This document shows, in pieces, positions 1 through 8,661 of a DNA stretch of 64,000 bases (positions are counted from its first letter, which is position 1; each line of letters starts with the position of its first letter). The stretch comes from an uncultured Kiloniellaceae bacterium (GTDB lineage Bacteria; Pseudomonadota; Alphaproteobacteria; Kiloniellales; Kiloniellaceae): contig CANMQP010000007.1 of NCBI GenBank assembly GCA_947500035.1, forward strand, positions 310,001 through 374,000, written 5' to 3'. The position numbers were made by a program, and so were the translations under genes. Under the pieces are notes generated by a model. It searched no databases. It saw only the letters and a list, made by a program, of their open reading frames with translations, and had not been told where the DNA came from.

Positions 1-328
1 ACTCTGTGCTCTCAACCCCATGCACCAGCAGCACCCGATCAACCGAATAGTCCGGCAACGGCAGCTCCGTCTCGTCGACCAGCGATACCACGCAGGGTCC
101 TTCGGGTGGCCAATGATGCACGCCTTGCGAAGCCGGCATAAAGGCAATCAGCCGCTCGCATTCTTCCTTGAAGACCCGTAGATAAGGCGTCGAGTACCCC
201 AGCCCCACGAGGCACTGCCCGTGCAGGTCCGGCCACATTGACCTTATGCCACGACGCAACATATGGCGCGCGACGTGCCCCATCCTGGACTCGTAAAACT
301 CTCTTAAATCAACAACATCTGTCCACAT
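1..328 (-). CDS. Class I SAM-dependent methyltransferase, N-terminal part (cut by window edge)
   Basis: Reading leftward from the ATG at 328 gives an open frame that leaves the window at base 1, so only about 109 N-terminal residues are visible. Residues around 41-51 (VGLGYSTPYL) form a glycine-rich motif I for S-adenosylmethionine binding. The segment LPLPDYSVDRVLLVHGVE matches motif IV of the small methyltransferases often found near gloB in Alphaproteobacteria. The substrate cannot be told. The gene is divergent from the GST gene at 503, and the 174 bp between them must hold both promoters. The family assignment is good; the specific role is unknown. Confidence 0.8.
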   Translation of the reverse strand, partial: MWTDVVDLREFYESRMGHVARHMLRRGIRSMWPDLHGQCLVGLGYSTPYLRVFKEECERLIAFMPASQGVHHWPPEGPCVVSLVDETELPLPDYSVDRVLLVHGVESTE

Positions 329-502
329 AGCGCGGGAAGATACCACAATTGTTGCGAGAAGCCATAGGAGCAACCCAGGACTGCAGAGCATGATGGGCGC
401 AGAAGCCTTTTGGATTGCATAACCGGCCGGCAGTCTTAAGCTAACCGGCTATCACGATCGTATCTTTCGCGAAGCGTCCAAGATGGGAGTTTTTTCAGCG
501 CC

Positions 503-1132
503 ATGCAACTGCGCCATTCCGCAACCTCGCCCTATGCCCGCAAAGTCAGGGTTCTTGCCCAGGAAGCCGGGCTATCCGACCGAATTGAACTCCACGACGA
601 CAATCCTATGGGCCCTGGATCGGACCTGAGCAGCGTCAATCCGCTGGGCAAGGTTCCCGCCCTGATCATGGACGATGGCATGGTGCTCTGCGATTCGCCG
701 GTGATCTGCCAGTATCTGGACAGCCTGCATGACGGCGAGAAGTTCACACCGGGGTCCGGCAGCGCCCGCTTCGCGGATCTGAACCTCGAGGCGCTCGCCG
801 ACGGGCTGCTCGATGCCGCCCTGGCCAGGATGGTGGAAATGCGGATGCGTCCGGAAAATCTGCGCTGGGAAGGCCATCACAAACGGATGCGCGCCAAGAT
901 CAGCCGCACTCTGGATCACTTCGAAAGCATGATCACGGACGGAAGCCTGCCAAGTGTTCCTGCGGACAACAGACCGACGCTCGGCATCATCGCGGTGGGC
1001 TGCGCCCTGGGTTATCTGGATCTGCGGTTCGCCGTGGACAACTGGCGCGAGGGACGCCCGGGACTGACGAATTGGTATGAAACCTTTAGTGCCCGACCTT
1101 CGATGCAGGACACGCGTCCCCCTGAAAGCTGA
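503..1132 (+). CDS. Glutathione S-transferase family protein
   Basis: A 209-residue protein of normal GST length. The N-terminal thioredoxin-like domain (about residues 1-78) shows the SPYARKVR start, the cis-proline region KVPAL and the DSP motif (CDSPVI) that binds the gamma-glutamyl part of glutathione. The rest is the all-helical C-terminal domain. It is presumably cytosolic and conjugates or reduces electrophiles; the substrate is not predictable. The stop codon lies inside a degenerate tandem repeat, and the DUF985 cupin follows 53 bp downstream on the same strand. The ATG at 503 has only a weak upstream GGGAG, but it places the strand-1 motif correctly. Confidence 0.9.
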   Translation: MQLRHSATSPYARKVRVLAQEAGLSDRIELHDDNPMGPGSDLSSVNPLGKVPALIMDDGMVLCDSPVICQYLDSLHDGEKFTPGSGSARFADLNLEALADGLLDAALARMVEMRMRPENLRWEGHHKRMRAKISRTLDHFESMITDGSLPSVPADNRPTLGIIAVGCALGYLDLRFAVDNWREGRPGLTNWYETFSARPSMQDTRPPES

Positions 1133-1185
1133 AAACTAAAAGCTGAAAATCGAAAACAAAGAGCTTAAAGCCGAAAGCAGAAAAA
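1124..1185 (+). repeat. Degenerate tandem repeat spanning the GST stop codon
   Basis: About four degenerate copies of a 13-15 bp unit (AAAGCTGAAAA and variants) run from the last codons of the GST gene to the ATG of the next gene. The GST stop (TGA, 1130-1132) is within the first copy. The A-rich last copy lies where the ribosome-binding site of the cupin gene should be. Confidence 0.65.
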
Positions 1186-1617
1186 ATGACCGCAACCGCC
1201 AGCGCGCAAGACATCATCGAATATCTCGGCCTAACTGCGCATCCCGAAGGAGGGCACTTCGCCGAGACCTATCGCCACAACGCCGCGAATGGAGCCCGTG
1301 GAGATCAGACGGCGATCTACTACCTCCTGAAGGCCGGGGAACGCTCGCACTGGCACCGGGTCGATGCGGTTGAGATCTGGCACTGGTACGCCGGCGCCGC
1401 GCTCGATCTCGGAATCTCCGAAGACGGCATCGCGTCCAGGACCGAGCGATTGGGCAGCGATCTGCTCACGGGTGAGAAACCTCAGATCATTATTCCAGCC
1501 AATGCCTGGCAGAGCGCGGAATCCTGTGGCGACTGGACCCTGGTCGGTTGCACGGTGGCCCCGGCCTTTCAGTTCGAAGGCTTCGAACTGGCCACGCCGG
1601 ATTGGCAGCCCGGCTGA
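1186..1617 (+). CDS. Cupin domain protein, DUF985 family
   Basis: A 143-residue single-domain cupin. The N-terminus DIIEYLGLTAHPEGGHFAETYR is the hallmark of the DUF985 family, followed by TAIYYLL and SHWHRVDAVEIWHWYAG, which carries the histidine/glutamate metal-binding set of a cupin beta-barrel. The family is widespread and structurally known but without a firm biochemical role. It probably shares a transcript with the GST gene (53-bp gap filled with repeats). It is convergent with the EamA exporter, 31 bp away. Confidence 0.88.
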   Translation: MTATASAQDIIEYLGLTAHPEGGHFAETYRHNAANGARGDQTAIYYLLKAGERSHWHRVDAVEIWHWYAGAALDLGISEDGIASRTERLGSDLLTGEKPQIIIPANAWQSAESCGDWTLVGCTVAPAFQFEGFELATPDWQPG

Positions 1618-1648
1618 AGTGTCAGGTGAGCGGAGAACGGCCTGACGC

Positions 1649-2548
1649 TTACGTCCGGCGGCGCCTGATCATGTCGCTCGACGCGACCACCGCACCGCAT
1701 ACGATCAGAAGACAGGCAAGCCCGACGAACCAGGTCGCCTCGGCACGGCCAAAGGCAATCAGGATCAGGGTCGAAAGCAGAGGCGCCATATAGGAAAAGG
1801 CGCCTAAGACCTGGATATTGCCGTGCTTGGTTCCGTAATCCCAAACGAAGAAGGCCGCGCCCACGGGCCCGAGGCCAAGCGCAAGACACGCCGCCAACTG
1901 TATGACGTCCGGGATCACCGTTTGCTCGAACACCAGGTGACAGAAAATTCCCAGAACCGCGACAATTCCGCAGAAACCGCCGACCACATCGGTCGGAACC
2001 GCGCCAAAGACCCTGTTGGTGACCGAATAACCTGACCAGATCAAGGCGCAGATCACCGCCGCCAGGTACCCAAGGCTGTAGGTCGCATCGAAGGAGATGC
2101 TGCCGCCCCGCGTGACCAGAAGTGCGGCGCCGCCCAATCCCATGAGAGCACCGGCGAGATGGAACCACCGCAACTTCTCGCCCGGCAACAACGACGAAAA
2201 CACCACGATCAAAAGCGGCCAGAGATAAGCGATCAGGCTCGCTTCAACTGCGGGCGCGTTCCCCAGCGCAATGAAATAAAAGAGGTGATATCCGAAAAGT
2301 CCACCAACACCCAGGATCCAGACCTTCGGCGCTTGCCTCAGGTTCTCCAGCGCCTGGCGACCGCGGCAAAGCCAATAGATACAACTGACGAAAAAGGCGA
2401 CGCTGAAGGTCATGCCCAAGAGCTGGAATGGCGGGATATTACCGGCCCAGGTCGTAAAGAGCGCAAGCAGAGCCCAGAGCAAGACGGCCAGTCCACCGAC
2501 GGCCGTGGCGCGGAAACTTGGTCCTTTGGGGGGTGCGATTTGAGACAT
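1649..2548 (-). CDS. EamA/DMT-family exporter (YddG-like)
   Basis: A 299-residue inner-membrane protein with ten predicted hydrophobic helices arranged as two EamA repeats. The start VGGLAVLLWALLALFTTWAGNIPPFQLLGMTF and later GGAALLVTR resemble aromatic amino acid exporters of the YddG group, but substrate calls within the drug/metabolite transporter superfamily are unreliable. The start at 2548 leaves a short polar tail (MSQIAPPKGPSFR) before helix 1, as is usual. The 239 bp upstream, toward the divergent nuclease gene, contains no other gene that I can support. Confidence 0.85.
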   Translation of the reverse strand: MSQIAPPKGPSFRATAVGGLAVLLWALLALFTTWAGNIPPFQLLGMTFSVAFFVSCIYWLCRGRQALENLRQAPKVWILGVGGLFGYHLFYFIALGNAPAVEASLIAYLWPLLIVVFSSLLPGEKLRWFHLAGALMGLGGAALLVTRGGSISFDATYSLGYLAAVICALIWSGYSVTNRVFGAVPTDVVGGFCGIVAVLGIFCHLVFEQTVIPDVIQLAACLALGLGPVGAAFFVWDYGTKHGNIQVLGAFSYMAPLLSTLILIAFGRAEATWFVGLACLLIVCGAVVASSDMIRRRRT

Positions 2549-2787
2549 GCCGTAGCCCTCTTAGACCAACCCTGCCCGACCCTGCAAGCAAAGCTTTGTG
2601 AGGCATAACCAAAATCCAAATCGCCCGGCAAAGGAGGCGCAGGGCCGGTCGAAAGTGCCCTCTCAACGAACCGCGAATTTTCCAAGCGAGAGAATCATAC
2701 TACCCATGGCTTCATTGAGCCGTTAGCATACGAGCAACATCTGGGGAACATCGGCGAAAACCAGCCGTCGCAAAAGACGGTCATGAC

Positions 2788-5286
2788 ATGAATTGTCAGG
2801 GGAAGATCGTGCAGAAACGTTCCATTTCGCAGAGACATTCCGCTTCAAAGACACACCCGGCATCCGCAAGCCCTTTTGATCGCGCTCCGCGCGCAGTGCA
2901 CAGGCTGCGGAGAAGTCTGACGGCTGCAACTTCGGTTTTCGCAATCCTGCTGTCGCAATCCTCGGCGCAGGCCGTACCGATGGATCTCTTCTTCTCCGAG
3001 TACATAGAAGGTTCGTCAAACAACAAAGCACTTGAGATTTATAACGGAACCGGCAGCGCTATCGATCTGGATGCGGGAAACTACGAACTCGAGTTCTATT
3101 TCAACGGCAACACCACGGCCGCGACGACCATTGGCCTCACCGGCAACGTGGCCAGCCTGGACGTCTTCGTCGTCGCGGATAATAACGCCAATCCGGCGAT
3201 CCTGGCTCAGGCCGATCAGACACCCACCAACAGCTTTTTCAACGGCGACGACGCCATTGTCCTGCGCAAGAACGGCAGCATCATCGACTCGATCGGGCAG
3301 ATCGGCGTCGACCCGGGCACGGAATGGGGCTCCGGCCTGACCTCGACGCGGGACAACACCCTGCGCCGGAATGCCGACACCATGACCGGCGACACGGACA
3401 CCTCGAACGCATTTAATCCCGCCGACGAATGGACCGGCTTTGCGCAAGACAGTGTCGACCAACTCGGGCTCTTCCCGGACGCAGCCCCCCCGCCCGTCGC
3501 CGAACGGAAGATCTACGAGATCCAGGGTGAAGGCCATATATCCGCGTTTAACGGCGAGGCCGTCAAAACCACCGGCATTGTGACGGCGCTGGCGTCGAAC
3601 GGTTTTTATGCTCAAGACCCCGACGGCGACGGGAATGACGCGACCTCCGACGCTGTCTTCGTCTTTACGGACAGCGCACCGACGGTGGCGGTCGGTGACG
3701 AGGTTGAGGTGACGGGTTCCGTATCCGAATTCACCCCAGGTGGCGCGGCATCCGGCAATACTTCGATCACGCAGATCTCCTCACTGGAATCGCTCACCAC
3801 CAGCAGCAGCGGCAACGCCCTGCCAGCAGCCACCATCATCGGCAGCAGCGGCCGCGTCCCGCCGAGCGAAACCATTGAGACTGGCGATTTCAATTCTTCC
3901 TTCGATCCTGCGACCGACGGCCTCGACTTCTACGAGAGCCTCGAGGGCATGGTTGTCACGATCGAAGATGCCCAGGTGGTTTCGCCCACCAACAGATTCG
4001 GCGAGATCACGACGGTCGCGAACCAGGGCGCCAATGCGACCAACCAGGGCAACCCCGGCCTGAACAGCCGCGGCGGGATTAACCTGGACGAAAACGATGC
4101 CAACCCGGAACGGCTTCAGATCGACGACGGCCTGCTGCCCGGCAACTCCCCAAGCGCCAATACCGGCGATACCTTGGGCGATGTCACGGGCGTGATCAGC
4201 TATGGCTTCGGCAACTACGAGCTCCTGCCGACCGAGGAATTCAGCGTCACTTCAGGCGGTTTGACTCAGGAGGTCACCAATCTGGTCGGCAGTGACCACC
4301 AACTGACCGTGGCAAGCTACAACGTTCTGAACCTGGATCCGGGCGACGGCGATCGCTTTAACGACATCGCCGGACAGATCGTCGACAATCTTCGCTCGCC
4401 CGACATCGTCGGCCTGCAGGAGATGCAGGACAATTCCGGTCCGACGAACGATGGCGAAACCTCAGCGAGCGTGACGGCGCAAATCCTGATCGACGCCATC
4501 GCCGCAGCCGGTGGTCCCACCTACACCTACGTCGAGATCCCGCCGGAAGACGGCCAGGATGGCGGGCAGCCGGGCGGCAACATCCGGGTCGGCTATCTCT
4601 ACAACGAAGACCGGGTGGAGCTGGTTGAAGCTTCCGTCGAACGGATCCTGGATACGGACGGCGACGACGCCTTTGCCGCGACCCGCAAATCCCTCGCCGC
4701 GAAATTCATTTTTAATGGCGAAGAAGTCACCATTATCAACAATCACCTTTCCTCAAAGGGCGGCAGCACACCGCTGTTCGGCACCACGCAGCCGCCGATC
4801 AACGGCCGCGTCGAGGAGCGGGCAGAACAGGTAGGGGTCCTGATCGACTTCATCCAAGAGGTCTTTGCCGTCGATCCAAATGCAAACCTCATCGCACTCG
4901 GCGACTTCAATGAGTTTCTCTGGGAGCTGCCACTCGAACTGCTATCCGAGGTTTTAACCGACCTCCTGACGCTGCTCGATCTGGACGATCAGTACAGCTT
5001 TAATTTCGAGGGCAACGCGCAGGCGCTCGATCATTTCTTTGTCTCCGACAATCTGCTCGGCTTTGCGCTGCCGGAGATCGACATTCTACACATCAACACC
5101 GAGTTCGCGGATCAGGCCAGCGATCACGATCCCATCGTATCGCGCTTCAGCATCGGCCGGGTCATAGCTGCAGTCCCGGAACCGGGCAGCCTGGCTCTGC
5201 TGTTGGCCGGCTTAATGGCTCTGGGCTATGCGCGTCGGCGCACCTCTACTGGCGCGCCTGCTGAGGCGCGGCGGAAGCAGTTTTAG
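2788..5286 (+). CDS. Secreted ExeM/NucH-type nuclease with lamin-tail domain and PEP-CTERM anchor
   Basis: An 832-residue exported protein. A long basic leader precedes a signal peptide ending in AQA near residue 62. Domains in order are: a lamin-tail domain (about 63-190, starting FFSEYIEGSSNNKALEIYN), an OB-fold-like segment (about 245-345), and an endonuclease/exonuclease/phosphatase domain (about 505-785). Catalytic-type motifs in the last are ASYNVLNL, GLQEM, NNHLSSK, LGDFNEF and SDHDPI. A PEP-CTERM sorting signal closes the protein (VPEP at about 796, a hydrophobic helix, then RRR). It likely degrades extracellular DNA at the cell surface after exosortase processing. A GTG at 2896 (residue 37) would give a more normal signal peptide and may be the true start. 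Confidence 0.9.
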   Translation: MNCQGKIVQKRSISQRHSASKTHPASASPFDRAPRAVHRLRRSLTAATSVFAILLSQSSAQAVPMDLFFSEYIEGSSNNKALEIYNGTGSAIDLDAGNYELEFYFNGNTTAATTIGLTGNVASLDVFVVADNNANPAILAQADQTPTNSFFNGDDAIVLRKNGSIIDSIGQIGVDPGTEWGSGLTSTRDNTLRRNADTMTGDTDTSNAFNPADEWTGFAQDSVDQLGLFPDAAPPPVAERKIYEIQGEGHISAFNGEAVKTTGIVTALASNGFYAQDPDGDGNDATSDAVFVFTDSAPTVAVGDEVEVTGSVSEFTPGGAASGNTSITQISSLESLTTSSSGNALPAATIIGSSGRVPPSETIETGDFNSSFDPATDGLDFYESLEGMVVTIEDAQVVSPTNRFGEITTVANQGANATNQGNPGLNSRGGINLDENDANPERLQIDDGLLPGNSPSANTGDTLGDVTGVISYGFGNYELLPTEEFSVTSGGLTQEVTNLVGSDHQLTVASYNVLNLDPGDGDRFNDIAGQIVDNLRSPDIVGLQEMQDNSGPTNDGETSASVTAQILIDAIAAAGGPTYTYVEIPPEDGQDGGQPGGNIRVGYLYNEDRVELVEASVERILDTDGDDAFAATRKSLAAKFIFNGEEVTIINNHLSSKGGSTPLFGTTQPPINGRVEERAEQVGVLIDFIQEVFAVDPNANLIALGDFNEFLWELPLELLSEVLTDLLTLLDLDDQYSFNFEGNAQALDHFFVSDNLLGFALPEIDILHINTEFADQASDHDPIVSRFSIGRVIAAVPEPGSLALLLAGLMALGYARRRTSTGAPAEARRKQF

Positions 5287-5330
5287 ATCGCAGGATTTGT
5301 GACAGTCAAATCTGCTGATAGACTGGCGGC

Positions 5331-5936
5331 ATGCTAAAGTTCAGAGACTTCAGAACCATCAGCGGGCTGCTATTGCTCCTTGCCGCGGTGCAGGTCTCCG
5401 ACCCCGTCCGGGCGGCTGATGAAGAAGAGAATTTTGCAATCAAAGGCGCGGGTTTGGCCAGGTGCAGCGACTACATCGAGGCACGCCAGAAAAACACCCC
5501 TGCCTTTTATCAGTTCGGTGGCTGGATCAACGGCTATCTGACCGCGCTGAACCAACTCACGCCGGAGACTTACGATCTGGCGCCCTGGCAATCTTCTGAT
5601 TTGCTCGCCGGAGTGATCCTGCGCAACTGCCGTGAAAATCCGCAACAGCGCTTCATCACTACGGTGGCGGCAATGGTGTCGTCCCTGAACGCGCAACGGC
5701 TTCTGACAAAGTCCCCGCTGGTCGAAGCTCACGCCGGTGAAACGCGGATCCGAATCTATCGGGAGCTCCTGCGCCGTACGCAGGAAAAGCTTGCGGAAAG
5801 CGGTCTGTACCAAGGCGAGCCGACCGGCGTCTTCGATCAAAAGACCGAAGATGGGCTCAGGGCATACCAGAAATCCGCCAGACTCTCAGAAACAGGCTTG
5901 CCGGATCAGGCGACCCTGCTGGCCATGTTCTATTAG
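5331..5936 (+). CDS. Exported protein with C-terminal peptidoglycan-binding domain
   Basis: A 201-residue protein with a signal peptide (hydrophobic SGLLLLLAAVQV, cleavage after VRA at about 28). The middle part (WINGYLTALNQ, a conserved Cys pair) resembles the small Rap1a-like helical domain. The last 55 residues (LLRRTQEKLAESGLYQGEPTGVFDQKT followed by LRAYQKSARL) match a PG_binding_1 repeat. A periplasmic, cell-wall-associated role is inferred; no catalytic motif is visible. It starts 44 bp after the nuclease gene on the same strand and may be co-transcribed with it. Confidence 0.75.
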   Translation: MLKFRDFRTISGLLLLLAAVQVSDPVRAADEEENFAIKGAGLARCSDYIEARQKNTPAFYQFGGWINGYLTALNQLTPETYDLAPWQSSDLLAGVILRNCRENPQQRFITTVAAMVSSLNAQRLLTKSPLVEAHAGETRIRIYRELLRRTQEKLAESGLYQGEPTGVFDQKTEDGLRAYQKSARLSETGLPDQATLLAMFY

Positions 5937-6053
5937 GCCCGGACTGCAAGCACGCCAATGCGTCCAACAGAAGGCGGCCCAACAAAAAGCGGCGCCGCCA
6001 TACAGCAACGCCGCTTGTCTCAATTATGGCAGCCTGCAATACCAAGCCCGATG

Positions 6054-6087
6054 GACCCGGGTCAGGCCATATCCCGGATCAGGCCAT
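6054..6087 (-). repeat. 17-bp tandem repeat spanning the phaB stop codon
   Basis: On the minus strand the two units are ATGGCCTGATCCGGGAT (6087-6071) and ATGGCCTGACCCGGGTC (6070-6054). The first unit contains the phaB stop TGA, and the second carries the same TGA shifted to another frame. The units match at 14 of 17 positions. Confidence 0.85.
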
Positions 6088-6804
6088 GTACTGTCCGCCA
6101 TTCGCCGTAATGGTTGCGCCGGTGATAAAGCCGGCGTTATCGGCCGCCAGGAAGGCGACACAGTCGGCGATCTCTTCGGGTTCACCCAAACGGCCCACGG
6201 GGATCTGCGGAATGATCTTGGTGTTCAAAACTTCTTCCGGCACGGCGCGGACCATCTCGGTTCCGATGTAGCCGGGAGCCACCACGTTGACCGTAATGCC
6301 CTTGGCGGCGTTTTCCTGCGCAACGGCTTTCGAGAAGCCGACAACACCTGCTTTGGCAGCGGAATAGTTCGCCTGCCCGAACTGGCCTTTCTGTCCATTG
6401 ATCGAGGAGATGCTGATGATCCGGCCAAAGCCGCGCTCGCGCATCCCTTCGATCACATTGCGCGTCATGTTGAAGAGCGAGTCCAGATTGGTGCTGATCA
6501 CGGCGCTCCACTTCTCGACCGTCATCTTGTGCAGTGTCGTATCGCGGGTGATACCGGCGTTGTTGACAAGAACATCCACGGGACCGACCTCGGCCTCAAC
6601 GGCAGCGACGCCCGCCCGGCAGGCTTCAAAGTCTGAGACATCCCACTTGAAGACGGGAATGCCGTGCTCTTCTTTGAACTTTGCCGCGGCTTCGTCATTT
6701 CCGCCATAAGTCGCGGCGACCGAGTAGCCCGCCTTTTTCAGTCCGATCGAAATGGCTGCCCCGATCCCTCGGGTTCCGCCCGTCACCAACGCCACACGCG
6801 CCAT
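6079..6804 (-). CDS. phaB: Acetoacetyl-CoA reductase
   Basis: A 241-residue short-chain dehydrogenase that reduces acetoacetyl-CoA to (R)-3-hydroxybutyryl-CoA with NADPH, the second step of polyhydroxybutyrate synthesis. Visible motifs are the cofactor loop TGGTRGIG (8-15), NNAG (81-84), the catalytic Ser at 133/134, and Tyr147/Lys151 in NYSAAKAG. The segment YGGNDEAAAKF and the C-terminus ITANGGQYMA are typical of PhaB rather than FabG. It lies downstream of phaA on the same strand, but a 417-bp gap with a terminator suggests a separate promoter. Its stop codon sits in a 17-bp tandem repeat. Confidence 0.93.
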   Translation of the reverse strand: MARVALVTGGTRGIGAAISIGLKKAGYSVAATYGGNDEAAAKFKEEHGIPVFKWDVSDFEACRAGVAAVEAEVGPVDVLVNNAGITRDTTLHKMTVEKWSAVISTNLDSLFNMTRNVIEGMRERGFGRIISISSINGQKGQFGQANYSAAKAGVVGFSKAVAQENAAKGITVNVVAPGYIGTEMVRAVPEEVLNTKIIPQIPVGRLGEPEEIADCVAFLAADNAGFITGATITANGGQYMA

Positions 6805-7220
6805 ATTTTTCGCTCCCTAATTACTGCCTCGATTTTTGCGCCGCACAATTCCGCAAAGCGGAAATTCCATCTTAAATGTATGAAAGCATGTATTTCGAAC
6901 TCATCCAACCGGAGAAGCTCGAATCGACAGAAAAAACGCGCTTTTCCGCAGCCTCTCGCTGGGGTGCGGAGCAGCTTTTGCAGCGGCGGCGAGCAAACGA
7001 AAAGCGGGCCGCCTCAACCGGGCAGCCCGCTCTCAAAGTTCATCATAGGGGTACTCATTTTGCACCCGCACGCGCCGGACCTTCGGCCCGGCTCCGGAAG
7101 ACGCCGCTTATAGCGAATTGCGTTTTTCTTGAATCATCGCATCTCAAAATTTGCGTTCAAGGTCAGCAATTTGCTGATTGAGAGGCAGCGAATTTTGACT
7201 CCGATTAAATGCAAATTGCT
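6805..7220. other. Intergenic region between phaA and phaB
   Basis: A 416-bp gap without a convincing gene. It contains a terminator hairpin for phaA at 6995-7031. The stretch at 6805-6990 must hold the phaB promoter; no clear operator was recognised. Confidence 0.5.
6995..7031 (-). terminator. Rho-independent terminator downstream of phaA
   Basis: On the minus strand, AGCGGGC (7031-7025) pairs with GCCCGCT (7009-7003) around a 15-nt loop, followed by TTTCGTTT. It lies about 190 bp past the phaA stop. Confidence 0.7.
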
Positions 7221-8396
7221 TTAGTCGCGCTCGACGCACATGGCGATACCCATACCGCCACCGATGCAGAGGGTCGCGAGCCCCTTCTTGGCATCGCGCT
7301 TTTGCATCTCATGCAGAAGCGTCACGAACACCCGTGCGCCAGAAGCGCCGACCGGGTGACCGATCGCGATGGCGCCGCCGTTGACGTTGACCTTGTCCGT
7401 GTCCCAACCCAGGTCCTTGTTCACCGCCAGGGCTTGGGCCGCGAAGGCCTCGTTCGCCTCGACCAGATCCAGGTCGTCGACCGACCAGCCGGCCTTCTCG
7501 AGCGCTTTGCGGCTCGAGGGAATTGGTCCTGTGCCCATAATCGCAGGATCGACACCCTCGGTTGCCCAGGAGACGATGCGGGCCAGGGGCGTGATCCCGC
7601 GCTTGGCCGCTTCGTCAGCGGACATGAGAACCACTGCGGCAGCGCCGTCATTGATGCCCGATGCGTTCCCTGCCGTCACGGTTCCTTCTTTGTCGAAGGC
7701 CGGGCGCAGCTTTGCCAGGGTGTCGGTCGTGGTGCCGTGCTTCGGGTATTCATCCTTGTCGACGACGATATCGCCTTTACGGGTCGAAATCGTGACCGGC
7801 ACAATTTCATCCTCGAAGCGGCCGGAGGTCTGCGCGGCTTCTGCCTTCTGCTGCGATGCGGCAGCGAAAGCATCCTGCTCGTCCCGTGTCAGTTGCCATT
7901 TCTTTGCGACGTTCTCGGCGGTGTTGCCCATGTGATAACCGTTGAAAGCGCACCAGAGGCCGTCACGGATCATGCTGTCGACAAACTTGAGGTCGCCCAT
8001 TTTCTGTCCGTTGCGCAGATGTGCCACATGCGGTGCCTGGCTCATGCTCTCCTGACCGCCCGCGACCACGATGTCGGCATCGCCGCATTTGATGGCCTGA
8101 TAGCCGAGTGCCACCGTCCGCAGACCCGATCCGCAAAGCTGGTTAACCTGATAGGCCGTTTTTTCCACGGGAATGCCCGCGTTGACGGCCGCCTGCCGCG
8201 CGGGATTCTGGCCCGCACCGCCGGTCAGAATTTGTCCCAGGATTGCTTCGTCGACGTCTTCGGGCGCTATGGATGCCCGGCTGATCGCTTCCTTGATCGC
8301 CACCGTTCCGAGATAAGAGGCGGGAACGCTTGAAAGTCCGCCATTGAATGAGCCCACAGGCGTCCGTGCCGCGCTCGCAATCACCACGTCAGTCAT
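7221..8396 (-). CDS. phaA: Acetyl-CoA C-acetyltransferase (beta-ketothiolase)
   Basis: A 391-residue thiolase of standard length that condenses two acetyl-CoA into acetoacetyl-CoA, the first step of PHB synthesis. The nucleophilic Cys88 is in [11 protein letters not shown], the thiolase signature [17 protein letters not shown] carries the active-site His at about 347, and the acid/base Cys at about 377 is in LCIGGGMG. The ATG at 8396 follows a GGGAGGAT ribosome-binding site. It lies between phaC and phaB on one strand, with terminators on both sides, so the three genes are probably separate transcripts of one regulon. Confidence 0.95.
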   Translation of the reverse strand: MTDVVIASAARTPVGSFNGGLSSVPASYLGTVAIKEAISRASIAPEDVDEAILGQILTGGAGQNPARQAAVNAGIPVEKTAYQVNQLCGSGLRTVALGYQAIKCGDADIVVAGGQESMSQAPHVAHLRNGQKMGDLKFVDSMIRDGLWCAFNGYHMGNTAENVAKKWQLTRDEQDAFAAASQQKAEAAQTSGRFEDEIVPVTISTRKGDIVVDKDEYPKHGTTTDTLAKLRPAFDKEGTVTAGNASGINDGAAAVVLMSADEAAKRGITPLARIVSWATEGVDPAIMGTGPIPSSRKALEKAGWSVDDLDLVEANEAFAAQALAVNKDLGWDTDKVNVNGGAIAIGHPVGASGARVFVTLLHEMQKRDAKKGLATLCIGGGMGIAMCVERD

Positions 8397-8582
8397 ATCT
8401 GAGATCCTCCCATAATGGTGCCTGACCGGCGCTTACCCGCAACGGGCCATTTCGACCGGACACCCAATCCATCGCCAGCCGCACCGCCGCTGAACGGTTT
8501 AGCTGCACTGCAAAACGTTTGTTAAGATATAACGACGCCCACACCGCCGGTGCAAGTGGTGCGTGCGCCTGAAAAGCAATAA

Positions 8583-8612
8583 ATTCAAAAAGAACGCCCA
8601 CACCCGGTGGGC
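8583..8612 (-). terminator. Rho-independent terminator downstream of phaC
   Basis: On the minus strand, GCCCACCGGGTGTGGGC (8612-8596) forms a 6-bp stem and is followed by GTTCTTTTTGAATTT. It directly abuts the third repeat unit after the phaC stop. Confidence 0.8.
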
Positions 8613-8661
8613 AAGTGGCCAGGGCGCTTAAGTGGGCATGGCGCTCAAGTAGCCAGGGCGC
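8611..8661 (-). repeat. Three 17-bp tandem units spanning the phaC stop codon
   Basis: On the minus strand the units are GCGCCCTGGCTACTTGA (8661-8645, ends with the phaC stop), GCGCCATGCCCACTTAA (8644-8628) and GCGCCCTGGCCACTTGC (8627-8611). Two of the three copies end in a stop-like triplet, each in a different frame because 17 is not a multiple of 3. Confidence 0.85.

Noticed and set aside
1621-1646. GTCAGG/CCTGAC pair between the cupin and EamA genes as a terminator
   Set aside because: Stem too short with a 14-nt loop and no T-run on either strand.
6876-7181. Open frames between phaB and phaA on the plus strand
   Set aside because: They cross the phaA terminator, have no ribosome-binding site and look like random translation.
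7209-8333. Long open frame (374 codons) on the plus strand opposite phaA
   Set aside because: A shadow of the thiolase gene caused by high GC; the minus-strand frame has all catalytic motifs.
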